From NCBI GenBank assembly GCA_016845105.1, contig JAERTF010000142.1, forward strand, positions 1 to 64,000: a stretch of DNA of 64,000 bases, given 5' to 3'. Each line of letters starts with the position of its first letter. Position 1 is the first letter of the stretch. Positions 8,651 to 17,719 of the stretch are shown piece by piece. Source of the DNA: Bacteroidota bacterium. GTDB taxonomy: Bacteria > Bacteroidota > Bacteroidia > Bacteroidales > F082. Made by a program: the position numbers and the translations under genes. The notes below the pieces were generated by a model, which saw nothing but the letters and a program-made list of their open reading frames with translations, did not search any database and was not told the DNA's origin.

Positions 8651-10135
8651 TTATAGTTCGGTTACATCCAGTATATGATGTTGGAACCAATGAACCCAAT
8701 TATCGACCGGCAAAATTCCTGTTAGCATTATAATTATTGAAACCAATGCCAATACAACAATAACTAATGCAATAATTTTTTCGATAGGTTTAAATAAGGG
8801 ATCGTTGGATTCTTTTTCCTTCCAGGCTTTTTTATAAACGAATATGCCTATCGCATAAAGAATACTTGATAATAGAATATACTTTAAACCAGCAGCATAT
8901 ATTAACCATAAGCCATATATAGAAGCCATTGCTCCAATAATTATAGCTTTTCTTTTTAATTTTCCAGTGAAGTATTTTACATCCTTACCCAAAGCCTGTT
9001 TAAATAAAAACATAGCACTTAGCACATATGGGATCAATATCATCGAACCTGATATGCTGATGATTGCCAAAAAAGCATTTTTCTCGAATGCTGAGAAAAG
9101 CAAGGTGACTTGCATAATTATGCTTGTAATGATTAAAGCAATAACCGGAGACTCATTTTTATTTAGTTTTCCTAATATCTTTGGTAGTACACCATGAGCG
9201 GCTGCAGTTGAAGGAACTTCACTGGTCATGATTGTCCATGCTAACCATGCTCCAAGTATTGAAATAATAACCCCAAGGTTTAATACTACAGCGCCCCAAT
9301 CACCAACCATGGCTTTCATTACATATGCAGTTGAAGGATCAGGTAATTTTGCCAAATCAGATTGATTCATAATTCCAAAGGAAAAGATGCTTATGGAAGC
9401 ATAAATAAGAATTGCTCCTAAGAAACCTATAAATGTAGCTTTACCAACATCTTTGCTGTTTTTTGCCCGACCTGATATTACAACGGCTCCTTCAATCCCA
9501 ATAAATGCCCACAAAGTAACAAGCATCGTGCTTTTTATTTGTTTTGGAAGATTACCCAGATTACCATCAGTATGTCCCCAAATATCGAAACTAAGTTTAT
9601 CCCAATTAAAAACATAAAGAAGTACGATCACAAAAATAAAGAGAGGTACAAGCTTTGCAATGGTAGATATAACGTTGAGAATAGTGGCCCCACTAACTCC
9701 TCTTCGAACTAGAACATTCATGCCCCAAATTAATATGGAGCCACCAACAATTGACTGCCAATTATTACCAGAAATAAAAATAGGAAAAAAATACCCTAAA
9801 GCTTGCATCAATAGTACTGCAAAAGAAACATTACCAATGGCAGCACTAAGCCAATACCCCCATGCTGAATTAAATCCAACATATTTGCCAAACCCTTCGG
9901 CAGCGTATGTGTAGATTCCTGAGCTTAAATCTGGTCGGACATCACTTAAGGTCTTAAATGTTTGTGCCAAAAAGAACATGCCAATTCCGGTTATTACCCA
10001 TGCAATCAGCACTGCTCCAAGCGCCGCACCTTCGGCCATATTAGATGGTAAGTTAAAAACCCCACCGCCAAGCATTGAACCAACTACTATGGCTACTAAG
10101 CCTAAAAAGCCAACTTTTTTTGTATGTTCAGTCAT
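8651..10135 (-). CDS. APA-family amino acid antiporter (ArcD/YdgI-like)
   Basis: A 494-residue inner-membrane protein of the basic amino acid/polyamine antiporter family. It has about 12-13 hydrophobic segments and the TM1 substrate motif GSMLGGGVFNLP, with WAFIGIEGAVVISGRAKNSKDV around TM6 as in ArcD-type arginine:ornithine or lysine exchangers. It lies downstream of the AdiA-type decarboxylase in the same direction, 153 bp away across a palindromic repeat. Exchange of arginine for ornithine, agmatine or another basic product is inferred. The exact substrate cannot be read from sequence. Confidence 0.88.
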   Translation of the reverse strand: MTEHTKKVGFLGLVAIVVGSMLGGGVFNLPSNMAEGAALGAVLIAWVITGIGMFFLAQTFKTLSDVRPDLSSGIYTYAAEGFGKYVGFNSAWGYWLSAAIGNVSFAVLLMQALGYFFPIFISGNNWQSIVGGSILIWGMNVLVRRGVSGATILNVISTIAKLVPLFIFVIVLLYVFNWDKLSFDIWGHTDGNLGNLPKQIKSTMLVTLWAFIGIEGAVVISGRAKNSKDVGKATFIGFLGAILIYASISIFSFGIMNQSDLAKLPDPSTAYVMKAMVGDWGAVVLNLGVIISILGAWLAWTIMTSEVPSTAAAHGVLPKILGKLNKNESPVIALIITSIIMQVTLLFSAFEKNAFLAIISISGSMILIPYVLSAMFLFKQALGKDVKYFTGKLKRKAIIIGAMASIYGLWLIYAAGLKYILLSSILYAIGIFVYKKAWKEKESNDPLFKPIEKIIALVIVVLALVSIIIMLTGILPVDNWVHWFQHHILDVTEL

Positions 10136-10187
10136 GTGATAACTAATTTAGTTTGTCATTCTGATGGGTTTGCCCTTCTGTTTATTT

Positions 10188-10264
10188 GTCCTTCTGAGCA
10201 AAGCGAAGAATCTCATATAATAATAAAACTACAGGTAGAGATTCTTCACTTCGTTCAGAAGGAC
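10188..10264. repeat. Palindromic intergenic repeat (REP-like hairpin)
   Basis: Two 27-nt arms, gtccttctgagcaaagc... at 10188-10214 and its near-perfect inverse at 10238-10264 (24 of 27 pair), around a 23-nt AT-rich loop. It sits between the decarboxylase and the second antiporter. It looks like a dispersed REP-type hairpin. It could fold in mRNA and separate expression of the two genes. Confidence 0.8.
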
Positions 10265-10288
10265 AACTTTATTAGTGAGGCTAATTAT

Positions 10289-12595
10289 TTACTCCTTAAT
10301 ACATAGAGTTTTGAAATACTTTTTGCCATCACGGTCAGTACGTTCAACTCCATGAATATCACTTTGGTATCCTGGAAATGCATTTTCAAAATCCTGACGT
10401 TGTTTCAAATAATCAAAAATAGGTTTCGCCTTCTCGTTTAAATGTTCACCACCCATCATGATTGGGATTCCTGGAGGATATGGCACAATCATAACTGCTG
10501 GGATTCTACCCATCATATCATCGAGTTCCACATATTCAACTTTTCTTCCAACAACAGAGTGGTAAGCTTCTGCTGGTTTCATTACCTGGTCAGGAATTAC
10601 CTGAAAACCAGCTTGCATACTATCAAGTATCTTATAATCCTTAAAATACTTATGGATTGCATTACAATGATCTTTAAGTCCAACTCCTTCATAATTTTTA
10701 GGATAGGCATTCACTAGCTCTGGGAATACTTCACACAGTGGTGTATTGGTATCATAGTGCTCTTTAAACTTAAAGAGTTCAGCAAGTAGAGTTCCTTGTT
10801 TACCTTTGGTTGTTCCTAATGAGTTAAGTAATAGAAATGAATAATAGTCAGTCTTCTCACAAACAATGCCTTTGTCGATCAAATAATTTGATACAATTGA
10901 AGCAGGTATTCCTTCTTCGGCCATATTGCCTTCGCTGTCAATTCCAGGAGTTGTAAATGTTAATTTGATTGGATCGAGCATTGCATAATCATCCTCCATA
11001 TCTTCAAAACCATGCCATGGATTATCCTTCGACATAACCCAAACACTTTGTGTATCAGCAAGAATTTCATCTTCAACATCCTCAAATCTCATTTTTTCAC
11101 CCTCGATTATAACTTCTTCAGGCTGCCACATTCCGAAGAACCAATCATCTTCATTTTCTTCTTTCAACTCATCAAGTATAAGAATCATTTTCTTTCTAAG
11201 TTGAATTGCTTCTATGATAATATCATTAAGAATAATGTTTCCGTTGTCTTGCATCATCTTTGTTGCTACATCTAACGAAGCTATCATACTATACTGAGGT
11301 GAAGTTGAACCATGCATCATATAGGATTCATTGAACTCGTATGGTATAATTTTATCGGTTCCCCCATTTTTAATGTGCAACATTGATGATTGTGAAAATG
11401 CAGTAAGTAATTTATGTGTTGAGTGTGAACAGAAAATTGGTGGGTGATTTTTATCCAATTTATCATCCGTCATTCCAAAGTGGTTTTTATAGATGGGATG
11501 AAAACGTGCATATGCATACCAAGCCTCATCAAAATGAAGATTTTTAACACTTTGCTCAAGTTCTTTTTTAATGTTCACAACGCTATAACAAACTCCATCA
11601 TAAGTGGAATTAGTTAATGTTGACATTTTAGGAGTATTTCCCTTTAGATTTTCTGGAATTAGTTTATTCTCCTTAATCTTTTTCTTGATGGTTTCAGGAG
11701 AAAACTCTGATAAACGAACTGGCCCAATGATACCCATTTTATTACGACGAGGAATCATATATATTGGAAATGCATCGGTAATAACCATCGAATAATTTAG
11801 TGATTTATGACAGTTTCTATCAACAAATGCAATATCATCTTTTAGTACCTGACTTCTCCATATTACTTGATTTACATTTGAAGTCCCATTGAGAATGTAG
11901 TAAGTATAATCAGCACCAAATGCTCTTGCTGAATTCTTTTCTGCATCACCAACAACACCTTCATGGTCAAGCAAAGATCCAAGCTCAGGCACAGAAATGG
12001 AGAAATCGGAACGTAGCGTGTTTTCACCAAAAAATTTGTAGAGAGCTACTCCGGCTGGACTTCTTAAAAAACCTTCACCACCCATATGTCCTGGAGTGTG
12101 CCAAGCATATTTGTATTCTTCTGAGTATTTAACCAAAGCTCCAAAAAAATCAGGGTATACAGATTTAAGATATTTCAACAAGTGCATTTCTATTCTACCT
12201 GATAAAAACTCAACAGTATCAGCAGTTTTCCATAAATAGCCATTTATGGCCTTAAGCACATCCACCGGAATTGATTCCATATCAAGCCTGTCAGTAAGCA
12301 AAAGAATTGGGATTGTTTTGTTCCTTGCCCTTATTAACCCAATTAATTCGGGAGCATACATAAATTCATCTGGGTCTTCATCAGGCAGATCCCAATCGAT
12401 AACCACTGCACCAATATCAGCTCGTGACATAAATATTTCTTGAGCATCTTCATACGTAAATGAAGGAATTACACTGCAATATTGAACTTCTTCAAGTTCA
12501 GAAACTAATTCATTTAATCTAAAACCTTCGTCTGAGGCTTCGTGAAATTGCCCGGATACTATAAGAACCGGCCAGTCGTGTTTACTAGCTTTCAT
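10289..12595 (-). CDS. adiA: Biodegradative arginine decarboxylase (AdiA-type, PLP)
   Basis: Converts arginine to agmatine and CO2, consuming a proton, in the cytoplasm. The 768-residue protein has the Orn/Lys/Arg decarboxylase layout: a receiver-like wing domain at 1-130, then the PLP fold-type I core. HSTHKLLTAFSQ near 390-401 holds the PLP lysine, and NLHFDEAWYAYARFHPIY precedes it. Similarity to E. coli AdiA (HYDTNTPLCEVFPELV, PYPPGIPIMMGGEHLN) is closer than to LdcI or SpeF, as far as memory allows. A lysine or ornithine substrate is not ruled out. An AdiC-type antiporter gene lies just upstream. Confidence 0.9.
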   Translation of the reverse strand: MKASKHDWPVLIVSGQFHEASDEGFRLNELVSELEEVQYCSVIPSFTYEDAQEIFMSRADIGAVVIDWDLPDEDPDEFMYAPELIGLIRARNKTIPILLLTDRLDMESIPVDVLKAINGYLWKTADTVEFLSGRIEMHLLKYLKSVYPDFFGALVKYSEEYKYAWHTPGHMGGEGFLRSPAGVALYKFFGENTLRSDFSISVPELGSLLDHEGVVGDAEKNSARAFGADYTYYILNGTSNVNQVIWRSQVLKDDIAFVDRNCHKSLNYSMVITDAFPIYMIPRRNKMGIIGPVRLSEFSPETIKKKIKENKLIPENLKGNTPKMSTLTNSTYDGVCYSVVNIKKELEQSVKNLHFDEAWYAYARFHPIYKNHFGMTDDKLDKNHPPIFCSHSTHKLLTAFSQSSMLHIKNGGTDKIIPYEFNESYMMHGSTSPQYSMIASLDVATKMMQDNGNIILNDIIIEAIQLRKKMILILDELKEENEDDWFFGMWQPEEVIIEGEKMRFEDVEDEILADTQSVWVMSKDNPWHGFEDMEDDYAMLDPIKLTFTTPGIDSEGNMAEEGIPASIVSNYLIDKGIVCEKTDYYSFLLLNSLGTTKGKQGTLLAELFKFKEHYDTNTPLCEVFPELVNAYPKNYEGVGLKDHCNAIHKYFKDYKILDSMQAGFQVIPDQVMKPAEAYHSVVGRKVEYVELDDMMGRIPAVMIVPYPPGIPIMMGGEHLNEKAKPIFDYLKQRQDFENAFPGYQSDIHGVERTDRDGKKYFKTLCIKE

Positions 12596-12635
12596 GGTTT
12601 ATTTTTTTATTGATTAATATTATTTGCATTAATAA

Positions 12636-13925
12636 CTATGATTTTTTAGTGAGCTTTAGTGAAAATACGGCCATAACAATTATTACCAATGCAATCACCA
12701 ACCACAACTCATATAAGGTGGCAGATACGAATGCTGATATGATAAATATTGATGACAGAATTACAATAATCTTGGTGGATAGTTTTCCCGTTCCAGTCTC
12801 TATTTCTTTTTTGATAAGGGCAATACCTGACCAAAAGTAAGGGAATAACAACAGTAATACAGATAGAGTTACTGTAATGTTAAATGCTGCGGCAACGTCA
12901 CTTCCCATAAGCATAAGTATAACTTCTAATACAGTCATTATTATACCGTTAATGACCAAACCCTTGCTGTTTATTCCAAATTTGTTAGTGTAGGAATACG
13001 CCTTTGGAAGAAATCCATTATCTGCACTTGTTTTTGCTGCACTAGCTGAGGATAAATTCCATACCAGAAAGCTTGCAATACAAGCAATTGCCATTAGTAG
13101 GGCAACAGCTTCACCAGCGTATTTTGAATCGAATATTTTAGTTATTGACAAAGCAAAGGAAGCAGGGGCTTCCTGCAGTTCTTCTGCTTTAAACATGCCT
13201 TCCAAAACAGTAGTAGAAGTGATGTAAATAACTGCAACAATTATAAAACCAATTATTGTGGCAAGAGGTACAATCTTTTTTGGGTTTTCTATTAGTTCGT
13301 TATTGGTTGCTACGCTTTCTACACCAACATAAGAAAAAATAAGTACGGCAAAACCTGCCATAATAGCCTTGCCATCAGAATCACCTGTGACATTCCAATT
13401 CGATTTAAATAGGGCTATATCAAAGTCAAGCCATCCTGCGAAAGCAGTAGTAATAACAGCTAATAGCAATAATGTTACGGTAATTGATACAACTTTTGTG
13501 ATTATACCAACGCCTCGTAATGAGAGAAAAATAAATAGCCATATTAGTATTATTACTGTAACTCCTAAAACCAACGAATTTTTAAAAGCAGGGACAAACA
13601 TTTCCAAATATCCCAAGCCAGCTATTAGGATGGAGATGTTTGAAATTAAATTACCATAAACGTAAAACAAACCACTCTTAGCACCTAAAATTGGGTTAAC
13701 ATAGGTTGCAAGTGCAGTAGGGCTAGGGTCTTCAAATACATTACCTGCTCTAACATAAACAAGTGTTAAAAATAGCGCTCCGGTTGTTACCAAGATAAAT
13801 GATATCAATGTTATGGAGCCTGTTTGTGCTAACTGTTGAGGTAGTGCAATTACTCCACTACCAGCCAGGCTAGATACAATTAAAAATATTGCTCCAACTA
13901 AACCTAATTTTTTAGCTTTTCCCAT
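12636..13925 (-). CDS. adiC: AdiC-type arginine/agmatine antiporter
   Basis: Imports arginine and exports agmatine, completing the proton-consuming cycle with the decarboxylase. The 429-residue, 12-segment APC transporter aligns with AdiC: SSLAGSGVIALP matches the TM1 GSG loop, FSYVGVESV matches the E208 region of TM6, and FLVWNLSSASAAKTSADNGFLP matches the TM8 stretch with substrate-gating W293. The Trp202 position of E. coli AdiC appears to be Phe here. It is first in the cluster, 40 bp before the decarboxylase. Confidence 0.85.
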   Translation of the reverse strand: MGKAKKLGLVGAIFLIVSSLAGSGVIALPQQLAQTGSITLISFILVTTGALFLTLVYVRAGNVFEDPSPTALATYVNPILGAKSGLFYVYGNLISNISILIAGLGYLEMFVPAFKNSLVLGVTVIILIWLFIFLSLRGVGIITKVVSITVTLLLLAVITTAFAGWLDFDIALFKSNWNVTGDSDGKAIMAGFAVLIFSYVGVESVATNNELIENPKKIVPLATIIGFIIVAVIYITSTTVLEGMFKAEELQEAPASFALSITKIFDSKYAGEAVALLMAIACIASFLVWNLSSASAAKTSADNGFLPKAYSYTNKFGINSKGLVINGIIMTVLEVILMLMGSDVAAAFNITVTLSVLLLLFPYFWSGIALIKKEIETGTGKLSTKIIVILSSIFIISAFVSATLYELWLVIALVIIVMAVFSLKLTKKS

Positions 13926-14125
13926 GGGTCTTTTTTTTTAAAAATTCAAAATTGGTTATATTTTGTTACGTGTTGTTTATCAAAAGAAAGAAATAATATG
14001 ATCTTTATTTACTGCCTATGAAGAAACTTAATATAATATGTTCCTCAAATGTATTACATTTTTAGCCAACATTCAATCCATTGTCAATCTTTTTTGGGAT
14101 TGTACAAATTATAAAATTAAAAAGT

Positions 14126-14133
14126 TATCTTTG
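14126..14133 (+). promoter_or_regulatory. -7 promoter element of the porin gene
   Basis: TATCTTTG, a perfect -7 match. A TTG at 14100-14102 lies 23 nt upstream and may be the -33. The element overlaps the start region of the track ORF (14135), which supports the later ATG at 14195. Confidence 0.45.
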
Positions 14134-14194
14134 AATGATATTGATATCTATAACAAATAACTGCATTTGCATTGTACCCAATAATCCAATTGAA

Positions 14195-15328
14195 ATGAAA
14201 AAATACATCCTGATTTTAGTTTTATGCGTGCCATTTATTAATGTTGTTGCACAAAACGATACTGTAAAAGTAAAGAAGCTTTCATTTGAGTTTTCTGGTT
14301 TTGTAAATTTAAATGCTATAATAGACTTTAATGGTTTAGAAAAGTATGATGATTTCACAACTTCGGAAATACCAATAAACCCATCACCATATGAAAAAAT
14401 AACAATGTTTCACATGACGGCACGACAGTCAAGGTTAAATTTTGGAGCTAATTATCTTACACCTTGGGGTAAACTAAAGGGCTTCGTATCGGGTGATTTT
14501 TATACTGGAAATACCGGAGCTAAATCGTATTTTAGGTTACGGGAAGCATATTTGCAGTTGGGTAATTTGCTTTTGGGCCAAACCAATACAACTTTTGGTA
14601 ACCCTGATGTTGTGCCTGTAACCATTGATTTTGAAGGTCCAAATAGCGCTACTACATTGAGGAACCCTATGATAAGGTACAGCAATAAAATAGGTAAAGG
14701 ATGGAGTTATGTGCTTGCCTTAGAAATGAGAGGTCCTGATATAAGACCATTTGATAAGGTTGTTGATCCATTTTTAGCAATGCCATGTTTAGTAGGTAGT
14801 ATTAATAAGGCTGGTGATTGGGGAGTTATTACACTAAGCGGAATGGTTGATAATACTCGTTATTTTACTTCGGATACTGTTGAGAAACATGAAATTGGAT
14901 ATGGAGGTGCTTTATCAGCGATTATACATACATGGAAAAAAAGTCACTTTAGTATATTTTTTATTGCTGGTAAAGGAGCTTCTAATTTCATATCCGATCT
15001 TTCTGGAAATGGCTATAATGGTGTTCCTAACTTAGCTAAGAATAAGCTGGTTTTGTTAAATAGTATCGGAGGATTTGTAGCCTATACCCAAAACTGGAAT
15101 AAAAAATTAAGTTCAAATTTTATTTTTAGTTACATTGAACTTGAAAAAACACAACTTCTGAAATCTACTGATTTTAGATACAGTAACTATGCTCTTGCTA
15201 ATTTGTTCTATGCACCTTTTAGTAGATTTAAATTTGGAGTAGAATATATATACGGTGAACTATTTGTTCAGAATAATGAAAATGGTGATGCCAATAGGTT
15301 ACAATTCTTAGCCCAGTTTAGTTTCTAG
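14195..15328 (+). CDS. DcaP-like outer-membrane porin
   Basis: A 377-residue beta-barrel precursor. From ATG 14195 it has a clean signal peptide (MKKYILILVLCVPFINVVAQ), so the track start at 14135 is rejected. The mature part starts LSFEFSGFVNLNAI and carries the DcaP-type blocks TARQSRLNFG, KGFVSGDFYTG and FRLREAYLQLG, then alternating strands to a terminal aromatic (LAQFSF). DcaP family trimers take up dicarboxylates and other small anions. The substrate here is unknown. Confidence 0.85.
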   Translation: MKKYILILVLCVPFINVVAQNDTVKVKKLSFEFSGFVNLNAIIDFNGLEKYDDFTTSEIPINPSPYEKITMFHMTARQSRLNFGANYLTPWGKLKGFVSGDFYTGNTGAKSYFRLREAYLQLGNLLLGQTNTTFGNPDVVPVTIDFEGPNSATTLRNPMIRYSNKIGKGWSYVLALEMRGPDIRPFDKVVDPFLAMPCLVGSINKAGDWGVITLSGMVDNTRYFTSDTVEKHEIGYGGALSAIIHTWKKSHFSIFFIAGKGASNFISDLSGNGYNGVPNLAKNKLVLLNSIGGFVAYTQNWNKKLSSNFIFSYIELEKTQLLKSTDFRYSNYALANLFYAPFSRFKFGVEYIYGELFVQNNENGDANRLQFLAQFSF

Positions 15329-15374
15329 ATATTGTCTTGGTTTTAAGTAATGATAGAATTATATTTCACTTTAC

Positions 15375-17114
15375 CTAGTAAACAATATTGCTAATATATT
15401 CACTTTTGTTTCCAAGCATGTCTTCTACTATAAGTCTAAACTCATTTTTTCCTTTCAGTAGTTTATTGTCATAATTGTATTGAAGAAGACTTTTTTTTGG
15501 TTCATATTCCATTAATATCCAAGTATTATTCAAAAAGGCTTTGTAGTTTTTTATACCCGTGTGTTCGTCTTCAATCAATATCAGTAGCGACTTTTGCTTA
15601 TTAACGTTTTTACCATCTTTAAAGTTCTTTTCTTTAATGAGAGGAGAGGTTGTATCTGATAGTAGTTTGTAATAACCTAATTGTCTTGATCGTATTACAA
15701 ATTCCTTGTCATTGCGTTTACTGCCTGAGTATGTATACTCAGTATTATCAGGCGAATATGCAATATAAACGCTCTCCGTTGGTATTTTTGGTATTGAGTC
15801 GTAATCAATACTAATGTCAAAATATTTATGAACAGGTGTATATTGATTGTGAATCTTGTAAATTTTAGAAAGAGAATTGCTATCCTTAGGAAAAACATTC
15901 ACATTGAAGTATAGTGAGTTGTAAAAACTAAACGGAGAGAAATCGATGTTTATACCATTCGATGTAATTGAATTAGATTCCGAATTTAGAAAATATTTTC
16001 TCTCGGTATATTCATTCATAATACTTGATTCATTTCGTACGGTATCCATTTGACTTCCTTTCACTCTAAATTTGAGTATTGAAATATTATCATAAGCATC
16101 CCTGATTTCGTAACGCATATCATGATACAATGTATCGTTAAAACTGATTATGCCATTGTTAACTATGGTTGAATAATTATCCAATATATTGTTTGTGTCA
16201 ACTTGGGTTCTAACAATTCTAGCTTTTGATTTCTTATAGAAATTATAATCGATTAAGCTGTTGATAAAACGAGTTGTTTTGAACGACAACCTATCCATTT
16301 CAAGATTAAATATTAGTGAAGTATCATAGTAAAACTTGATCGAATAAACTCCATTTTTATTTGATATTTCATTCATTAGATCGTAAGTGCTTACCCCAAA
16401 TGATATATTCCCAGCTAAAGATATTTCATGATTCCCAGCAATTTTATGATCTATTCCCCAACCTGATAACTTATAAACAACTGTGTCTTGAGAACCATCA
16501 ATTCTTGATTCACTGTCTACTGGATAGATTGCAAGATGTGTGATTTTTGGTCTGTAATAGTCTTTTACTTTTATTGTATTAAAAAATAATGGGTTAAGAG
16601 GTTGTTGTGATATCTCATCACGAATTTCAAAATGAAGATGTGGCCCAAACGATCCCCCAGTATTTCCTGAGTAAGCTATTTTTTCGCCCTTTTTTACTTG
16701 AAACTCGTTTTTATCAAAAAACATTTGGATAGTAAAGCTCTCTTTCTCATACTGCCTGTTAGTAACTATAGTCTGTATCGAATCGGCAAACTTTTGAAGA
16801 TGCCCATAAACCGACACAAATCCTCCGGGATGAGTAATATAAATTGTTTTTCCATACCCTGAAGTTGAAACTTTTATCCTGCTTATCCAGCCATCTTCAA
16901 TTGATCGCACAGTTTTACCTTCAACACCTTGTGTTTTTATATCAATGCCCGAATGGAAATGATTTGAGCGCAACTCACCAAACGTCCCGGAAAGGTAAAG
17001 AGGTATATCTAATGGAGTAACAAAACTTGATTTTTTTATTTTATTATTCTGAGCCATAATTGATGACAGTGTAGCTAGTAATAATATATAAATTGATAGT
17101 ATACGATAGTTCAT
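15375..17114 (-). CDS. Exported M23 family metallopeptidase (LytM-type)
   Basis: A 579-residue periplasmic or surface protein. Residues 1-21 are a signal peptide (start at MNYRILSIYILLL). The M23 domain follows at about 30-190: HSGIDIKTQG gives the first zinc ligands and GPHLHFEIRD the HxH motif. The remaining 390 residues are beta-rich and unique. M23 enzymes cut peptidoglycan cross-bridges. The track start at 17150 is a TTG inside the -7 element, so it is rejected. Confidence 0.92.
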   Translation of the reverse strand: MNYRILSIYILLLATLSSIMAQNNKIKKSSFVTPLDIPLYLSGTFGELRSNHFHSGIDIKTQGVEGKTVRSIEDGWISRIKVSTSGYGKTIYITHPGGFVSVYGHLQKFADSIQTIVTNRQYEKESFTIQMFFDKNEFQVKKGEKIAYSGNTGGSFGPHLHFEIRDEISQQPLNPLFFNTIKVKDYYRPKITHLAIYPVDSESRIDGSQDTVVYKLSGWGIDHKIAGNHEISLAGNISFGVSTYDLMNEISNKNGVYSIKFYYDTSLIFNLEMDRLSFKTTRFINSLIDYNFYKKSKARIVRTQVDTNNILDNYSTIVNNGIISFNDTLYHDMRYEIRDAYDNISILKFRVKGSQMDTVRNESSIMNEYTERKYFLNSESNSITSNGINIDFSPFSFYNSLYFNVNVFPKDSNSLSKIYKIHNQYTPVHKYFDISIDYDSIPKIPTESVYIAYSPDNTEYTYSGSKRNDKEFVIRSRQLGYYKLLSDTTSPLIKEKNFKDGKNVNKQKSLLILIEDEHTGIKNYKAFLNNTWILMEYEPKKSLLQYNYDNKLLKGKNEFRLIVEDMLGNKSEYISNIVY

Positions 17115-17147
17115 TTTAGATTTACTATTTATATCAAATAAGTTAAG

Positions 17148-17155
17148 CAAAATTA
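17148..17155 (-). promoter_or_regulatory. -7 promoter element of the M23 peptidase gene
   Basis: CAAAATTA on the plus strand reads TAATTTTG on the minus strand. It overlaps the track's TTG start, which decides for ATG 17114. Confidence 0.45.
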
Positions 17156-17294
17156 GTTTGTTTTGGTGTTAATTTATTGAAAAGGTTATTGATAAAGCTA
17201 ACTATTTTTTGTTGATATATTTACCTCAACAATGCGCCTAATTCTTTATCAATAAACTAATGTATTTGTTATATGTGTTGCAAACTAAAATTTA

Positions 17295-17302
17295 TAAATT
17301 TG
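17295..17302 (+). promoter_or_regulatory. -7 promoter element of the DUF5011 lipoprotein gene
   Basis: TAAATTTG, a perfect TAnnTTTG match 28 bases before the ATG. Confidence 0.45.
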
Positions 17303-17330
17303 CGTTCATAAAACACACACAGGGCTAATC

Positions 17331-17684
17331 ATGAAGAATTATCTAATAGTACTTTTCGTTATAATAACTATTCCAATATTAGTATTATCATCTTGTAAAA
17401 AGGATGATGCTAGCAATGGTGATGGAATTAAACCCGAAATAGTTATAATCGGACAAAGTACCATGTATTGGGCGTTGGATATTCCATATATTGATGCTGG
17501 TGCAATTGCTTATGATGTAATAGCACCTGGTGATACAACAGATTTAACAAGTTCGATTGCTGTTGAAAATAATGTTGATGTATCTGTAATTGGTGATTAT
17601 AGTGTAAAGTATAATGTTAAAGATGCAAGTGGTGAATCAGCTGAAGAGAAGACCAGAATTGTTAAAGTTGTTCTTGGAAAATAG
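17331..17684 (+). CDS. DUF5011-domain lipoprotein
   Basis: A 117-residue lipoprotein. The signal ends in LVLSSCKKDD, giving lipidation at Cys22. The mature part is one immunoglobulin-like DUF5011 domain: KPEIVIIGQ, YIDAGAIAYD, then GDYSVKYNVKDASG. DUF5011 domains are found as surface modules in Bacteroidota. It is unusually small for a stand-alone copy. No partner is visible; the next gene is 35 bp away in the same direction and could be cotranscribed. Confidence 0.82.
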   Translation: MKNYLIVLFVIITIPILVLSSCKKDDASNGDGIKPEIVIIGQSTMYWALDIPYIDAGAIAYDVIAPGDTTDLTSSIAVENNVDVSVIGDYSVKYNVKDASGESAEEKTRIVKVVLGK

Positions 17685-17719
17685 CTAATATTCGAAATGT
17701 TTTACCCCATAACAACCTC

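Noticed and set aside
10124-10306. 60-aa plus-strand ORF in the palindrome gap
   Set aside because: It spans the hairpin and shows no homology or coding bias.
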